From NCBI GenBank assembly GCA_019637175.1, contig JAHBWD010000011.1:62001-126000 (forward strand): 64,000 nucleotides of DNA, read 5' to 3'. Positions 8,536 through 17,705 of the stretch are shown here, piece by piece. How positions within the stretch are numbered: position 1 is the first letter of the stretch; the number at the start of each line of letters is the position of its first letter. The position numbers were made by a program, and so were the translations under genes. The DNA comes from Labilithrix sp. Its GTDB lineage: Bacteria > Myxococcota_A > Polyangia > Polyangiales > Polyangiaceae. The notes below the pieces were generated by a model. The model saw only the letters and a program-made list of their open reading frames with translations. It did not search any database and had not been told where the DNA came from.

Positions 8536-9765
8536 ATGTTCGGCGCGCTCGTCACCGGCGCTCGCCTCGCGATGCGATCCATCGTGCGGAGCACGCTGCG
8601 CGCGTCGCTCACGATCCTCGGCATCTTGATCGGCGTCGCCGCGGTGGTCACGGTGACGGCGCTCGGCGCGGGCGCGCGCGATCAGGTCTCGGATCAGATC
8701 CAGAACATGGGGTCGAACGTGATCATGGTCGCGCCCCAGAGCGCGGCGGCCTCGGGCGCGCGCGGCGCGCTGGGATCGGGCGCGCGCCTCACCGAAGAAG
8801 ACGGCAAGGCGATCGCGCGCGAAGCGGTGAGCGTCTCCGCGGTGGCGCCCGCGCTCCGCTCGCGCGCGCAGATCGTCGCCGGCGACCGCAACTGGTCGGC
8901 GCAAGTCATCGGCTCGACGCGCGCGTTCTTCCCCGTGCGAAGCTGGGCGGTCGCGCGCGGCGCGACGTGGGACGAGCACGACGAGGCGACCAAGGCCAAG
9001 GTCTGCGTCCTCGGCTCCACCGTCGCGACGAAGCTCTTCGGCGAGGAGGATCCGGTCGGCCGATCGATCCGCATGGGGCGCTACTCGTTCCGCGTCGTCG
9101 GCGTGCTCGAGTCGAAGGGCGAGGCCCCGTTCGGCGGCGACCAAGACAACATGGTCCTCATGCCGATCGGATCGATGCGCGGCCGCATCATGCGCACGGC
9201 GCCGGGCTTCGCCGGCGTCTTGCTCGTCTCGGCGACGAGCGCGGAGACGACCCAGCGCGCCGTCCGGCAGATCGACGGGATCCTTCGCCAGCGCCACCGC
9301 ATCGAAGGCGACCGCCAGCCCGACTTCTGGATCCGCACGCAGCAGGAGTTCCAGGAGATGCAGACGGCGATCTACGGGCTCTTGACCGTGCTGCTCGTGT
9401 GCATCGCGGCGGTGAGCCTCGTCGTCGGCGGCATCGGCGTGATGAACATCATGCTCGTGAGCGTGACCGAGCGAACGCGCGAGATCGGCATACGCATGGC
9501 CATCGGCGCGCGCGCGAACGACATCATGACGCAGTTCCTCGTCGAGGCGCTGGTGCTGGCGCTGATCGGCGGCGTCGCCGGCGCGCTCACCGGCATCGGC
9601 GCGATCGCTCTTCTCGGAGGGACGCTCGGGTGGCCGATGAAGCTCGATCCGGTCGCGCTCGGCGTGGCGGTCGCGACGAGCGCCGCCACCGGCATCGCGT
9701 TCGGCTTCTTCCCCGCGCGGCGCGCGGCCTCCCTCGATCCCATCGTGGCGCTGCGCCACGAGTGA
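8536..9765 (+). CDS. ABC transporter permease, FtsX/MacB-PCD family (second of pair)
   Basis: It starts at ATG 8536, two bases after the previous stop, and is also exactly 409 residues long. The whole length aligns with the preceding permease: the same N-terminal pattern (R-A-S-L-T-I-L-G-I-L-I-G-V), the same K-V-C-V-L-G and E-E-D-P-V-G-R-S segments in the periplasmic domain, the same G-G-I-G-V-M-N-I-M-L-V-S-V motif and the same C-terminus. The pair therefore arose by tandem duplication. Most differences are in the periplasmic domain, where the twin carries different residues at many sites. It is the last gene of the export operon. Confidence 0.9.
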   Translation: MFGALVTGARLAMRSIVRSTLRASLTILGILIGVAAVVTVTALGAGARDQVSDQIQNMGSNVIMVAPQSAAASGARGALGSGARLTEEDGKAIAREAVSVSAVAPALRSRAQIVAGDRNWSAQVIGSTRAFFPVRSWAVARGATWDEHDEATKAKVCVLGSTVATKLFGEEDPVGRSIRMGRYSFRVVGVLESKGEAPFGGDQDNMVLMPIGSMRGRIMRTAPGFAGVLLVSATSAETTQRAVRQIDGILRQRHRIEGDRQPDFWIRTQQEFQEMQTAIYGLLTVLLVCIAAVSLVVGGIGVMNIMLVSVTERTREIGIRMAIGARANDIMTQFLVEALVLALIGGVAGALTGIGAIALLGGTLGWPMKLDPVALGVAVATSAATGIAFGFFPARRAASLDPIVALRHE

Positions 9766-9840
9766 CGCGCGATCGCGACGCGCAACCATTCGCGCCAGAG
9801 CTGCGATGGCCGTATCATCGCCGTGGGCTTGAGCGCCGCG

Positions 9841-10284
9841 ATGGCGAACGACGACGAGAAGGACGAGCTGTATCGGGTCGACACGGTGCCGCCTCCCGCG
9901 GGGGAAGGCGACGCGTATAGCGCGCCGACGAAGGTCGGGCCGATGCCGCAGTCCGTCCTCGACGCGATGAAGAAGGCCGCGATGACGGGCGCGCCGCTGA
10001 AGCCCGTGAGCCTGCCGAGCCAGGCGCCGAAGGCCGCGATCCCCGAGAAGAGCGATCAGGTCTCCGAAGAGCTCGAGAGCGCGCTGACCCCCGACGACGC
10101 CGACGACGGCGAGGACGAGAGCGCGACCGCCGGAGCGCCTGCGAGCGCCGCTCCCGCCGCGGAGCCGCTCCCCGCGCCGGTCTCCGAGCGTCCTCGTCCG
10201 CGCCCGATTCAACCGGGCGTGTTCGTCCTCGCGGCCGTGCTCGTCGTCTTCATGGTGGGGGTCTACGTGCTCTTTCTCCGGTGA
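9841..10284 (+). CDS. Hypothetical protein with C-terminal membrane anchor
   Basis: 147 residues from ATG 9841 (M-A-N-D-D-E-K-D-E-L); a GTG at 9823 would add six residues. The N-terminal two thirds are acidic and Pro/Ala-rich, probably disordered, with an acidic run (D-D-A-D-D-G-E-D-E) near residues 85-95. A single hydrophobic helix (about 125-145) ends three residues before the C-terminus, so this is a tail-anchored or single-pass protein with a cytoplasmic N-terminus. No family recognised. The next gene follows after 7 bases on the same strand. Confidence 0.7.
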   Translation: MANDDEKDELYRVDTVPPPAGEGDAYSAPTKVGPMPQSVLDAMKKAAMTGAPLKPVSLPSQAPKAAIPEKSDQVSEELESALTPDDADDGEDESATAGAPASAAPAAEPLPAPVSERPRPRPIQPGVFVLAAVLVVFMVGVYVLFLR

Positions 10285-10291
10285 GCCCTCC

Positions 10292-11107
10292 ATGAAGCTC
10301 CTCGCCATCAGCGATCTCCACGTCCGCCACCCCGACAACCGCGCCTTCGTCGAGCGCATCGAAGCACGACCGGACGACTGGCTCGTCATCGCGGGCGACG
10401 TCGGCGAAGACGTGAACGATCTCGAGCTCGTTCTCGATTCGTTGGGCCCGAAGTTCGCGAAGCTCGTCTGGGTGCCAGGCAACCACGAGCTCTGGACGCT
10501 GCGGCGCGAAGGTGAGGGCGCGCCGCGCGGCGAGGCGAGGTACGCGCGGCTCGTCGAGGCGTGCCGCGCGCGCGGCGTGCTCACCCCCGAGGATCCCTAT
10601 CCGGTGTGGCCCGGCGACGGACCGCCGACGGTGATCGCGCCGATGTTCCTCCTCTACGACTATTCGTTCCGTCCCGACGACGTCCCGCGCGAGCGAGCGA
10701 TCGCGTGGGCCAGCGAGGCCGACACGGTCTGCGTCGACGAGGAGCTCCTCCATCCGCATCCTCACGCGAGCCGCGAGGCGTGGTGCCATGCGCGCGTGGA
10801 GGCGACGCGCGCGCGCCTCGACGCGCTCGGCCCCGACGTGGGCACCGTGCTCATCAATCACTTCCCGCTCCGGCGCGCGCACGCGTTTCTTCCGCGCGTC
10901 CCGCGCTTCTGCATCTGGTGCGGGACGACGAAGACCGAAGACTGGCACCTGCGCTATCGCGCGCGCGCCGTCGTCTACGGGCATCTCCACATTCCGCGCA
11001 CCCACGTCGAGGACGGCGTCGCGTTCGAGGAGGTGTCGCTCGGCTACCCGGTCCAGTGGCGCGGGCGGACGAAGACGCTCCGGCAGATCTGGCCGCGGCC
11101 GGCGTGA
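10292..11107 (+). CDS. Metallophosphoesterase family protein
   Basis: A 271-residue calcineurin-like phosphoesterase. The metal-binding motifs appear in the usual order: D-L-H at 8-10, G-D at 35-36, G-N-H-E at 63-66, then I-N-H-F-P and a late G-H-L-H (in V-Y-G-H-L-H-I-P). The two-metal centre is therefore intact. No signal peptide or membrane helix is seen, so it is cytoplasmic. Substrate is unknown; such enzymes act on nucleotides, phosphoproteins or nucleic acids. ATG 10292 starts the protein right at the first beta strand (M-K-L-L-A-I-S-D), as is typical. Confidence 0.9.
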   Translation: MKLLAISDLHVRHPDNRAFVERIEARPDDWLVIAGDVGEDVNDLELVLDSLGPKFAKLVWVPGNHELWTLRREGEGAPRGEARYARLVEACRARGVLTPEDPYPVWPGDGPPTVIAPMFLLYDYSFRPDDVPRERAIAWASEADTVCVDEELLHPHPHASREAWCHARVEATRARLDALGPDVGTVLINHFPLRRAHAFLPRVPRFCIWCGTTKTEDWHLRYRARAVVYGHLHIPRTHVEDGVAFEEVSLGYPVQWRGRTKTLRQIWPRPA

Positions 11108-11117
11108 AGCCCGAGCG

Positions 11118-11738
11118 TCAGTCGCTCCACACCTGCGCGGCGTACGCGCCCTTGCCCGCGCCGATGCCGACGAGGAGCGTGACCTCGTCGGCCGTGGTGA
11201 AGCACACGACGCCGTCTTCGGGTAGCGCGACGCCGGGCGACTCGGCGACGACGTCGCCGGCCGAGTCGCGCATGACGATCACGGCGTCGCGGACGTTCTC
11301 GTCGGTGGCGAAGACGACGCGGTAGCACTTGTTCGGCTCGACGCGGAGCTTGTGCTCCTGGTGCGCGTCCTTGTCGGCCTGCTGCGCGCGGATCATCGCG
11401 CCGAGCGGCTTCATCTTCGACGCCGAGGCGCACGCCTCGCCGACGCGCCTCACGAGCTCGGCCGGATCCTTGGCCGCGGGCTTCGCGCTGGCGCACGCGT
11501 AGAGCGCGCCGTCGGCCTTCTTCCGCGCCTTGCGCGATCCAGCGACGCCGGGAGGAGGCATGCTCGCCATCGGCGGAAGACCGCTCGGCGGGGGAGAGAG
11601 CACGAGGGCCGGCGTCCCTCCTTCGGGCACGCCCGAAGCGGGAAGGGGAGGGAGCGGAGGCTTGCCGCCGCCGCACGCCGCGACGATCAGCGCGGGCGCG
11701 GGGATCAGCGCGAGCATCGAGCGGCGGATCATCGACAC
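11118..11738 (-). CDS. Putative lipoprotein
   Basis: 206 residues with a lipoprotein signal: a basic start, a hydrophobic core and the lipobox L-I-V-A-A-C with lipidated Cys at about residue 22. After the cysteine comes a Gly/Pro-rich spacer, then a domain with a K-A-C/A-C-A pattern and a C-terminal part rich in beta strands. No family recognised. It is convergent with the metallophosphoesterase gene (10 bases apart) and divergent from tsaC, with which it shares a promoter region of only 50 bases. Confidence 0.75.
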   Translation of the reverse strand: MSMIRRSMLALIPAPALIVAACGGGKPPLPPLPASGVPEGGTPALVLSPPPSGLPPMASMPPPGVAGSRKARKKADGALYACASAKPAAKDPAELVRRVGEACASASKMKPLGAMIRAQQADKDAHQEHKLRVEPNKCYRVVFATDENVRDAVIVMRDSAGDVVAESPGVALPEDGVVCFTTADEVTLLVGIGAGKGAYAAQVWSD

Positions 11739-11788
11739 GACCTTATCCTCCGAGGCGGCACCGCGTCTCTTCCATTATCCTCGCGAGC

Positions 11789-12787
11789 GTGCCGCGCGTG
11801 CTGCCCGTATCCCGTGAGACGCCCGAGCCCGAGGTCATCCTCGCGGCGGCGGAGGTGCTCGCGCGCGGCGGCCTCGTCGCGTTTCCCACCGAGACGGTCT
11901 ACGGCCTCGGCGCACGAGGGCTGCGCGCGGACGAGGTCGAGAAGATCTTCGTCGCCAAGCAGCGGCCGAGCGGTCATCCGCTCATCTTGCACGTCGACGG
12001 AGAGGCCATGGCCTCGGCGCTCGCGTCGCGCTGGAGCGATCGCGCCTCGCGCCTCGCGCGCGCGTTCTGGCCGGGCCCGCTCACGCTCGTCGTGCCGCGC
12101 GCGCCGAGCGTCCCCGACGTCGTGACCGGCGGCCTCGCCACGGTCGGGCTCCGGATGCCGCGCCATCCGGTGGCGCTCGCGTTGATCGCGCGCGTGGGTG
12201 AGCCGCTCGCGGCGCCGAGCGCCAACGCGCACATGCACGTCTCGCCCACGATGGCCGCGCACGTCGTGCAGTCGCTCGGCGATCGTGTCGATCTCGTCCT
12301 CGACGCGGGGCCTTGCGATCACGGCATCGAGTCGACCGTGATCGATCTCGCGCGTGACGACGAGGCGCCTCGCGTGCTCCGCGCCGGCGCGGCGAGCCTC
12401 GACGCGATCCGCGCGGTCGTCCCCGAAGCCGTCTACGAGCCGCTCACGGTCGCGACCGACGTCGCGCGCGCTTCTCCCGGCCTCGCTTCGAAGCACTACG
12501 CCCCGCGCGCGCGCGTCGTCCTCGTCGATGCTCCTCACCTCGTCGACGAGCACCCCGGCCTCCGCGTCGGCGCGATCGTCTGGAGCGAAGAGGCCCGCGC
12601 CCTCCTCGCCCATCGATCGCGCACCGTCTTCACGCTCCCGCCCGATCCCGAAGCCTTCGCCCGTGCCCTCTTCGCCACCTTCTACGAAGCCGACGCCGCC
12701 GGGCTCGATCTGCTGCTCATCGAGCGCGTCCCCGCGACGCCCCCGTGGTGGGCCGTCACCGATCGCCTCGCCCGCGCCTCCTCTTGA
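11789..12787 (+). CDS. tsaC: L-threonylcarbamoyladenylate synthase (TsaC/Sua5 family, two-domain)
   Basis: This enzyme makes L-threonylcarbamoyl-AMP from threonine, bicarbonate and ATP, the first step of tRNA t6A37 modification. The YrdC-type domain occupies about residues 12-205. It has the F-P-T-E-T-V-Y-G-L-G motif at 32-41, the K-Q-R-P-S-G-H-P-L substrate loop near 57-65, and P-S-A-N near 148. A C-terminal Sua5 domain (about 225-332) starts after S-P-G-L-A-S-K-H-Y-A-P, the conserved linker. At 332 residues it is the long two-domain form. The start codon is GTG 11789. Confidence 0.93.
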   Translation: MPRVLPVSRETPEPEVILAAAEVLARGGLVAFPTETVYGLGARGLRADEVEKIFVAKQRPSGHPLILHVDGEAMASALASRWSDRASRLARAFWPGPLTLVVPRAPSVPDVVTGGLATVGLRMPRHPVALALIARVGEPLAAPSANAHMHVSPTMAAHVVQSLGDRVDLVLDAGPCDHGIESTVIDLARDDEAPRVLRAGAASLDAIRAVVPEAVYEPLTVATDVARASPGLASKHYAPRARVVLVDAPHLVDEHPGLRVGAIVWSEEARALLAHRSRTVFTLPPDPEAFARALFATFYEADAAGLDLLLIERVPATPPWWAVTDRLARASS

Positions 12788-12904
12788 TCCGCGGATCCGC
12801 ACGCCGGATTCGGCTTTGCTCACATGCACTTACCTGTGCGGCCGCGGCACGATCAGCTCGATCATGGTTCCCCGCGAGATCCAATCGAGCCTGGTGCGCC
12901 CGCG

Positions 12905-12922
12905 CAGATCGGAACGTTCCGA
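12905..12922. terminator. Perfect 18-bp palindrome followed by a T run (terminator or operator)
   Basis: GATCGGAAC and its exact reverse complement abut at 12905-12922, followed by ATGATTTTTT. As RNA it can form a 7-bp stem with an ACGT loop and a U-rich tail, as in an intrinsic terminator for tsaC 118 bases upstream. It also lies 55 bases before the TolC-operon start, so an operator role is equally possible. The sequence alone does not decide. Confidence 0.45.
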
Positions 12923-12976
12923 TCATGATTTTTTCGGCAGTTTCTCGATGGCACTCGCCGTGCACCAGCCGAGCCC

Positions 12977-14329
12977 ATGGGATGGAGGGCAGCGAGCTGG
13001 GCGCTCGCCGCTGCGCTGGTCGTGTACCCAGCGCTCGCGCGCGCTCAGGACGGAGAGTCGACCGCCGCGGGGATGATCTCCCTGCGCGACGCGGTGAAGA
13101 TGGCGGTCAAGGCCTCGCCCGACGAGCAGGCCGCCGCCGCGCGCGTCGCCCGCGCCGACGCCGAAGAAGACATCGCCGTCGCCGGATGGCTCCCGCGCGC
13201 CGAGGTCGGCGTCCGCGGCGGCGCTTCGGCCGAGCGCGGCACCTTCCTCTTCCGTCAGGATCACTTCGTCATCAACAGCGCGCACGGCGAGGCCCGCGCG
13301 GGCCTCCGCTGGACTGTGTTCGACTTCGGCCGCACGTCGAACGCGGCGTCCGCCGCCGAGGCCACGCACGCCTCCGCCAAGCACGGCCTCGAGGCGACGC
13401 GCATCGGCGTCGCGCGGCAGGCCGCGAGCGCGTACGTCACGGTGCTCGCCGACGAGCAGCTCGTCGGCTCGAAGAAGATCGCCGTCAAGCATCGCACGCG
13501 CTTCGCGGCGATCGCCAAGGGCCTCGTCGCCCAGGGCGTTCGCCCCGCGCTCGACGAGCAGCGCGCCAAGGTGAACCTCGAGGCGGCGCGCCACGATCTC
13601 GCGATCGCCGAGGCGCGCCTCGCGATCGATCGCGCGCGCCTCGCGGTGATGCTCGGCCTCGAGCCCTCGCGCTTGCCGCCGCTCGCGCAGGTCACGCTCC
13701 CCGGCGCGGAGGACGACGCGGCGCGCGCGACCGCGGTCGGCGAGAAGTCGCGGCCCGAGGTCGCCCAGGCGAACACCGAGGTCGAGGCGAGCGATCGCCG
13801 CGTCGACGCGGCCCGCGCCGGCTGGCTGCCGCGCGTCGACGTCGACGTCAACGGGTCCTATCGCCTGACGCGCTTCGACTTCGCCGACGGGATGATCCCG
13901 CGCGCCGAGGCCACCGGCGTCGTCGCGATCACCGTCCCGCTCTTCGACGCGACGATCCCCGCGCGCGTCGACGCGGCGCGCGCCGATCTCGCCGCGGCGC
14001 AGGCCCGTGAAGAGCGCGTGCGCCGGCAGGTTCGCCTCGAAGCCTACGAGGCCGCCGTCTCGCTCAAGGCGGCGAGGACGCTCAAGGTGCGCGCGCGCGA
14101 GCTCTCGAGCTCGGCGCAGCAGGCGCTCGCGCTGATCGATGCGCGCTACGCCTCGGGCCTCGCCACCTCGATCGAGCTCGTCGACGCGGAGCAGGCCGAT
14201 CTCGACGCGCGCGAGGCCCTCATCGGCGCCGAGCTCCGCGTGCAGCTCGCGACCGTCGATCTCTTCGCCGCCACGGGGCGAACGAGCGAGCTCGGCGTCT
14301 CGCCCGCCGCTCGCGAAGGAGGCGTGTGA
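12977..14329 (+). CDS. TolC-family outer membrane channel protein
   Basis: 450 residues with a signal peptide (cleavage after A-R-A, about residue 23). The rest is the alpha-helical hairpin pattern of outer-membrane efflux proteins. Two repeats each hold an Ala/Glu/Arg-rich helix pair, with V-F-D-F-G near residue 115 and V-P-L-F-D-A near 320 as the strand-to-helix turns. The channel would carry export substrate across the outer membrane for the downstream ABC exporter. The TGA stop overlaps the next start by one base. No strong ribosome binding site precedes ATG 12977. Confidence 0.92.
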   Translation: MGWRAASWALAAALVVYPALARAQDGESTAAGMISLRDAVKMAVKASPDEQAAAARVARADAEEDIAVAGWLPRAEVGVRGGASAERGTFLFRQDHFVINSAHGEARAGLRWTVFDFGRTSNAASAAEATHASAKHGLEATRIGVARQAASAYVTVLADEQLVGSKKIAVKHRTRFAAIAKGLVAQGVRPALDEQRAKVNLEAARHDLAIAEARLAIDRARLAVMLGLEPSRLPPLAQVTLPGAEDDAARATAVGEKSRPEVAQANTEVEASDRRVDAARAGWLPRVDVDVNGSYRLTRFDFADGMIPRAEATGVVAITVPLFDATIPARVDAARADLAAAQAREERVRRQVRLEAYEAAVSLKAARTLKVRARELSSSAQQALALIDARYASGLATSIELVDAEQADLDAREALIGAELRVQLATVDLFAATGRTSELGVSPAAREGGV

Positions 14330-15267
14330 TGTCCGCGGGAATGGCCAAGCTCTTTCGCCCGGAGGCGCTCGCCGAGCGCGCGCGATGGGCCGACGACGGC
14401 GACGTGCTCCGCCTCGACAAGCGGCCCGTGCGATGGACGTACCGCATCGTCGTCGCCGCCGCGGTCGCGCTCCTCCTCTTCGTCTGCGTCTTCGACGTCC
14501 ACGAGTACGCGACCGGCGCCGCCGTCGTGCGCGTCGAGGGACGGCGCGCCGTCACCGCGACGTATCCCGGCACCGTCGAGACGCTCGCCGTCCAGCCCGG
14601 TCAGTTCGTCGAGGCCGGCGCCCCGCTCGTGCGCTTCTACGACGCCGAAGAGCGCGCGCAGCTCACGCGCGTGTCGAACGAGTTCGATCTCCAGCTCGTG
14701 CGCCTCCTGCGCGACCCGAGCGATCTCTCCGCCAAGCAGACGCTCACCACGCTCAAGACGCAGCGCGATCTCGCCGCGTCGATCGTCGCCGAGCGCACGC
14801 TGCGCGCGCCGGTCGCGGGCACGATCAGCGACGTGCGCATCCGCCCCGGCCAACGCCTCGCGCCGGGCGAGCCCGTCCTCGCGATCGCGCCGAAGGACGC
14901 CGAGGTCTCGCTCGTCGCCGTCATTCCCGGCGAGTCGCGCCCCATGATCGAGAAGGGCGCGCCGGTGCGCTTCGCGCTCGACGGCTATCGCTACGAGTAC
15001 AAGGACATCACGGTCGAAGAGGTCGGCCGCGAGGTCGTCGGCGCCGCCGAGATCCGCCGCTTCCTCGGCCCCGAGGTCGCCGACACGCTCCACCTCCCCG
15101 CGGGCTCGTTCGTGCTCGTGCGGGGCAAGCTCCCGTCGCAGACCTTCGAATCCGAGGGCCAGGCTTACGGCTACTTCGACGGCCTCACCGGCACCGCCGA
15201 GATCCGCATCCGCAAGGAGCCGATCGTGCTCCTCCTCCTCCCCGCCTTGAAAGGCATCTTCCGATGA
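14329..15267 (+). CDS. HlyD-family secretion adaptor (membrane fusion protein)
   Basis: 312 residues from ATG 14329, which has a ribosome binding site (GAAGGAGG) about 7 bases upstream. There is a cytoplasmic N-terminus of about 40 residues, one membrane helix (about 44-62), a lipoyl half-motif (around T-Y-P-G-T-V-E-T-L-A-V), a short helical hairpin and the second half (L-R-A-P-V-A-G-T-I-S-D-V). The hairpin is short, as in NHLM/bacteriocin exporters. It is the adaptor joining the C39-type ABC exporter (next gene, ATGA overlap) to the TolC channel (previous gene). Confidence 0.88.
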   Translation: MSAGMAKLFRPEALAERARWADDGDVLRLDKRPVRWTYRIVVAAAVALLLFVCVFDVHEYATGAAVVRVEGRRAVTATYPGTVETLAVQPGQFVEAGAPLVRFYDAEERAQLTRVSNEFDLQLVRLLRDPSDLSAKQTLTTLKTQRDLAASIVAERTLRAPVAGTISDVRIRPGQRLAPGEPVLAIAPKDAEVSLVAVIPGESRPMIEKGAPVRFALDGYRYEYKDITVEEVGREVVGAAEIRRFLGPEVADTLHLPAGSFVLVRGKLPSQTFESEGQAYGYFDGLTGTAEIRIRKEPIVLLLLPALKGIFR

Positions 15268-17705
15268 TCTCCGTCAAGCAGGCCGACCTCGTCCAACGCT
15301 TCCCCGCGCTCGACAAGCTCGGCGAGCTCATCCCGAAGGATCGCATCCCCTACCTCCCGCAGACGACCGCGACCGACTGCGGCGCCGCGTGCCTCGCGAT
15401 GATCCTCGCGTTCCACGGCCGCGAGGTCCGCTCCGACGAGGTCCGCGATCTCATCGGCGCCGGGCGCGACGGCGCGAGCGCGCTCTCGATCGTCGACGCC
15501 GCCTCGGCCTACGGCCTGCGCGCGCGCGGCGTGCGCATCGAGCCGAAGGATCTCGCCGATCTCGGCGATCCCGCCATCTTGCACTGGAAGATGCGGCACT
15601 TCGTCGTGCTCGACAAGGTGACCGCCGAGGGGATCACCGTCGTCGATCCCGCCGTCGGCCCCCGCCTCGCGTCGTGGGCCGAGGTCGATCGCTCCTTCAC
15701 CGGCATCGCGGTCGTCTTCGAGAAGACCGACAAGTTCACCCGCGGCACCGACGGCACGAAGGGCGCGCTCCTCGCGCACCTCAGCCGCATGGCGACGAAG
15801 ACGCCGGTGTTCTCGAAGGTCATCTGGTCGTCGGTGCTCCTCCAGATCTTCTCGATGGTCCTCCCGCTCGTGAACGGTCGGATCATCGACCGCGTGCTCC
15901 CGCGCAACGACGCGCACCTGCTCGCGGTGCTCGCCGCGGGCGTGCTCGTGACCGCGGGCTTCTCCTTCATCGCCGCGCTGACCCGCCAGTGGCTCCTCGT
16001 CGATCTCCGCACGCGGCTCGACGTGAAGATGACGCTCGGCTTCCTCGATCACCTCCTGCGCCTGCCGTACGCGTTCTTCCAGCGCCGTCAGGCCGGCGAT
16101 CTCATGATGCGCGTCAACAGCAACGCGACCATCCGCGAGATCCTGACCACGAGCGTCCTCTCCGGGCTCATCGACACCGTCCTCGTCGCGACGTACCTGT
16201 GCCTCCTGCTCCTCATGAGCCCGAAGCTCGCGATGGTGGCGTGCGTGCTCGTCGGCCTCCAGTCGCTCGTCTTCCTCATGATGAAGAACCGCCAGCGCGA
16301 TCTCGCCGCGGGCTCGCTCGCCAAGCAGGCCGAGGCGGAGAGCTGGCTCGTCGAGCTGCTCGCCGGGATCGAGACGCTCAAGGCCACGGGCTACGAGCAC
16401 CGCGCGTCGCAGCGCTGGGCCTCGCTCTACGTCGACGTGATGAACCTCACGCTCAAGCGCTCGTCGCTCAGCGCGCTCGCCGACGCCATCATGGGCACGC
16501 TCCGGATCGCGACGCCGTTCCTCTTGCTGCTCGTCGGAACGATGGACGTGATGAGCGGTCAGATGTCGCTCGGCGCGATGCTCTCGGCGAACGCGTTCGC
16601 GGTCTGCTTCATCGGGCCGGTGACGAACCTCGTCGGCACGTTGAGCCAGCTCCAGGTCGTGCGCACGTACCTGGCGCGCATCGAAGACGTGCTCGCCGCC
16701 AAGCCGGAGCAAGACGCGGCCTCTCCCACGGGCGTCCGCATGCCTCCCGAGCTCACCGGGCGCATCAAGGTCGATCGCCTGTCGTTCCGCTACGCGGCGA
16801 AGTCGCCGCTCGTCGTGAAGGAAGCGTCGCTCGAGGTCCAGCCGGGCGAGATGATCGGCGTCGTCGGCAAGTCGGGCTGCGGAAAGTCGACGCTCGCGGG
16901 GCTGCTCGTCGGCCTCTTCCCCGCGACGTCGGGCGCGGTCTTCTACGACGGCCATCGCCTCGCGGATCTGGATCTCGGCGCGGTGCGCCGCCAGCTCGGC
17001 GTGGTCGTGCAGAAGCCTTACGTGTTCGGCTCGACGGTGCGCGCGAACATCGCGATGTTCGATCCCGACGTGAGCCAGGAAGACGTCGAGCGCGCGGCGA
17101 AGATCGCGTGCATCCACGACGACATCATGAAGATGCCGCTCGGCTACGACACGCCGCTCATCGCCGGCGGCGCGTCGATGTCCGGCGGGCAGCGCCAGCG
17201 CATCGCGCTCGCGCGCGCCGTGCTGCGCCGCCCGAAGATCATGATCCTCGACGAGGCGACGAGCGCGCTCGACAGCGTGACCGAGCGCAACGTGATGAAG
17301 AACATCCGCGAGGCCGGCGCGACGCTGATCGTCGTGGCGCATCGCCTGAGCACGGTGCGCAACGCCGACTACATCCTCGTGATGAACGACGGTGAGATGG
17401 TCGAGGGCGGGAGCCACGACGCGCTCGTCGCGATGAAGGGGCTCTACGCCGAGCTCGCCTCGGTGCAAGGCGGCAAGCCGAACCTGAACCGCGTGCCTCC
17501 GCAGGGCGCGCCGCAGCGAAAGCCGATGCAGAAGGGGGCGCCGAAGCCGGCGCGCCCGGCGCCGCCGGCGCCGACGCAGGACGACGAGGCGACGACGGCG
17601 TTCGATCGATCGGGCGAGCGCGCCCGCGCGGATGTCGCGGCGCTGCCGAGCAGGCCGGTGACGCAGAACGTGGTTCCCCTTCGCGCGATGGGAGGTCGAC
17701 GATGA
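15264..17705 (+). CDS. Peptidase-containing ABC transporter (C39 peptidase, membrane domain and ATPase)
   Basis: This 813-residue exporter cleaves a leader from its peptide substrate and pumps the peptide out. The C39 peptidase domain (about 28-150) has its oxyanion Gln33, catalytic Cys39 (in T-D-C-G-A-A-C), His112 (R-H-F-V-V-L) and Asp128 (V-V-D-P), so it should be active. Six membrane helices follow (about 170-460). The ATPase has Walker A GKSGCGKS near 535, the signature MSGGQRQR near 640 and Walker B with I-L-D-E-A-T-S-A-L-D near 660. A Pro/Ala-rich tail of about 100 residues follows the ATPase and is unusual. ATGA overlaps link it to both neighbours. No leader-peptide gene is evident nearby. 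Confidence 0.93.
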   Translation: MISVKQADLVQRFPALDKLGELIPKDRIPYLPQTTATDCGAACLAMILAFHGREVRSDEVRDLIGAGRDGASALSIVDAASAYGLRARGVRIEPKDLADLGDPAILHWKMRHFVVLDKVTAEGITVVDPAVGPRLASWAEVDRSFTGIAVVFEKTDKFTRGTDGTKGALLAHLSRMATKTPVFSKVIWSSVLLQIFSMVLPLVNGRIIDRVLPRNDAHLLAVLAAGVLVTAGFSFIAALTRQWLLVDLRTRLDVKMTLGFLDHLLRLPYAFFQRRQAGDLMMRVNSNATIREILTTSVLSGLIDTVLVATYLCLLLLMSPKLAMVACVLVGLQSLVFLMMKNRQRDLAAGSLAKQAEAESWLVELLAGIETLKATGYEHRASQRWASLYVDVMNLTLKRSSLSALADAIMGTLRIATPFLLLLVGTMDVMSGQMSLGAMLSANAFAVCFIGPVTNLVGTLSQLQVVRTYLARIEDVLAAKPEQDAASPTGVRMPPELTGRIKVDRLSFRYAAKSPLVVKEASLEVQPGEMIGVVGKSGCGKSTLAGLLVGLFPATSGAVFYDGHRLADLDLGAVRRQLGVVVQKPYVFGSTVRANIAMFDPDVSQEDVERAAKIACIHDDIMKMPLGYDTPLIAGGASMSGGQRQRIALARAVLRRPKIMILDEATSALDSVTERNVMKNIREAGATLIVVAHRLSTVRNADYILVMNDGEMVEGGSHDALVAMKGLYAELASVQGGKPNLNRVPPQGAPQRKPMQKGAPKPARPAPPAPTQDDEATTAFDRSGERARADVAALPSRPVTQNVVPLRAMGGRR

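Noticed and set aside
12864..13076. A 70-residue frame just upstream of the TolC-like gene that contains a Gly-Gly
   Set aside because: I considered it as a leader-peptide substrate for the C39 exporter. It overlaps the start of the channel gene in another frame, lacks a ribosome binding site and does not look like a leader.
15171..17468. A 765-residue open frame antisense to the peptidase-exporter gene
   Set aside because: It is a complement of a gene with Walker and C39 motifs; its translation is a low-complexity Arg/Ala/Glu/His mixture with no motif.
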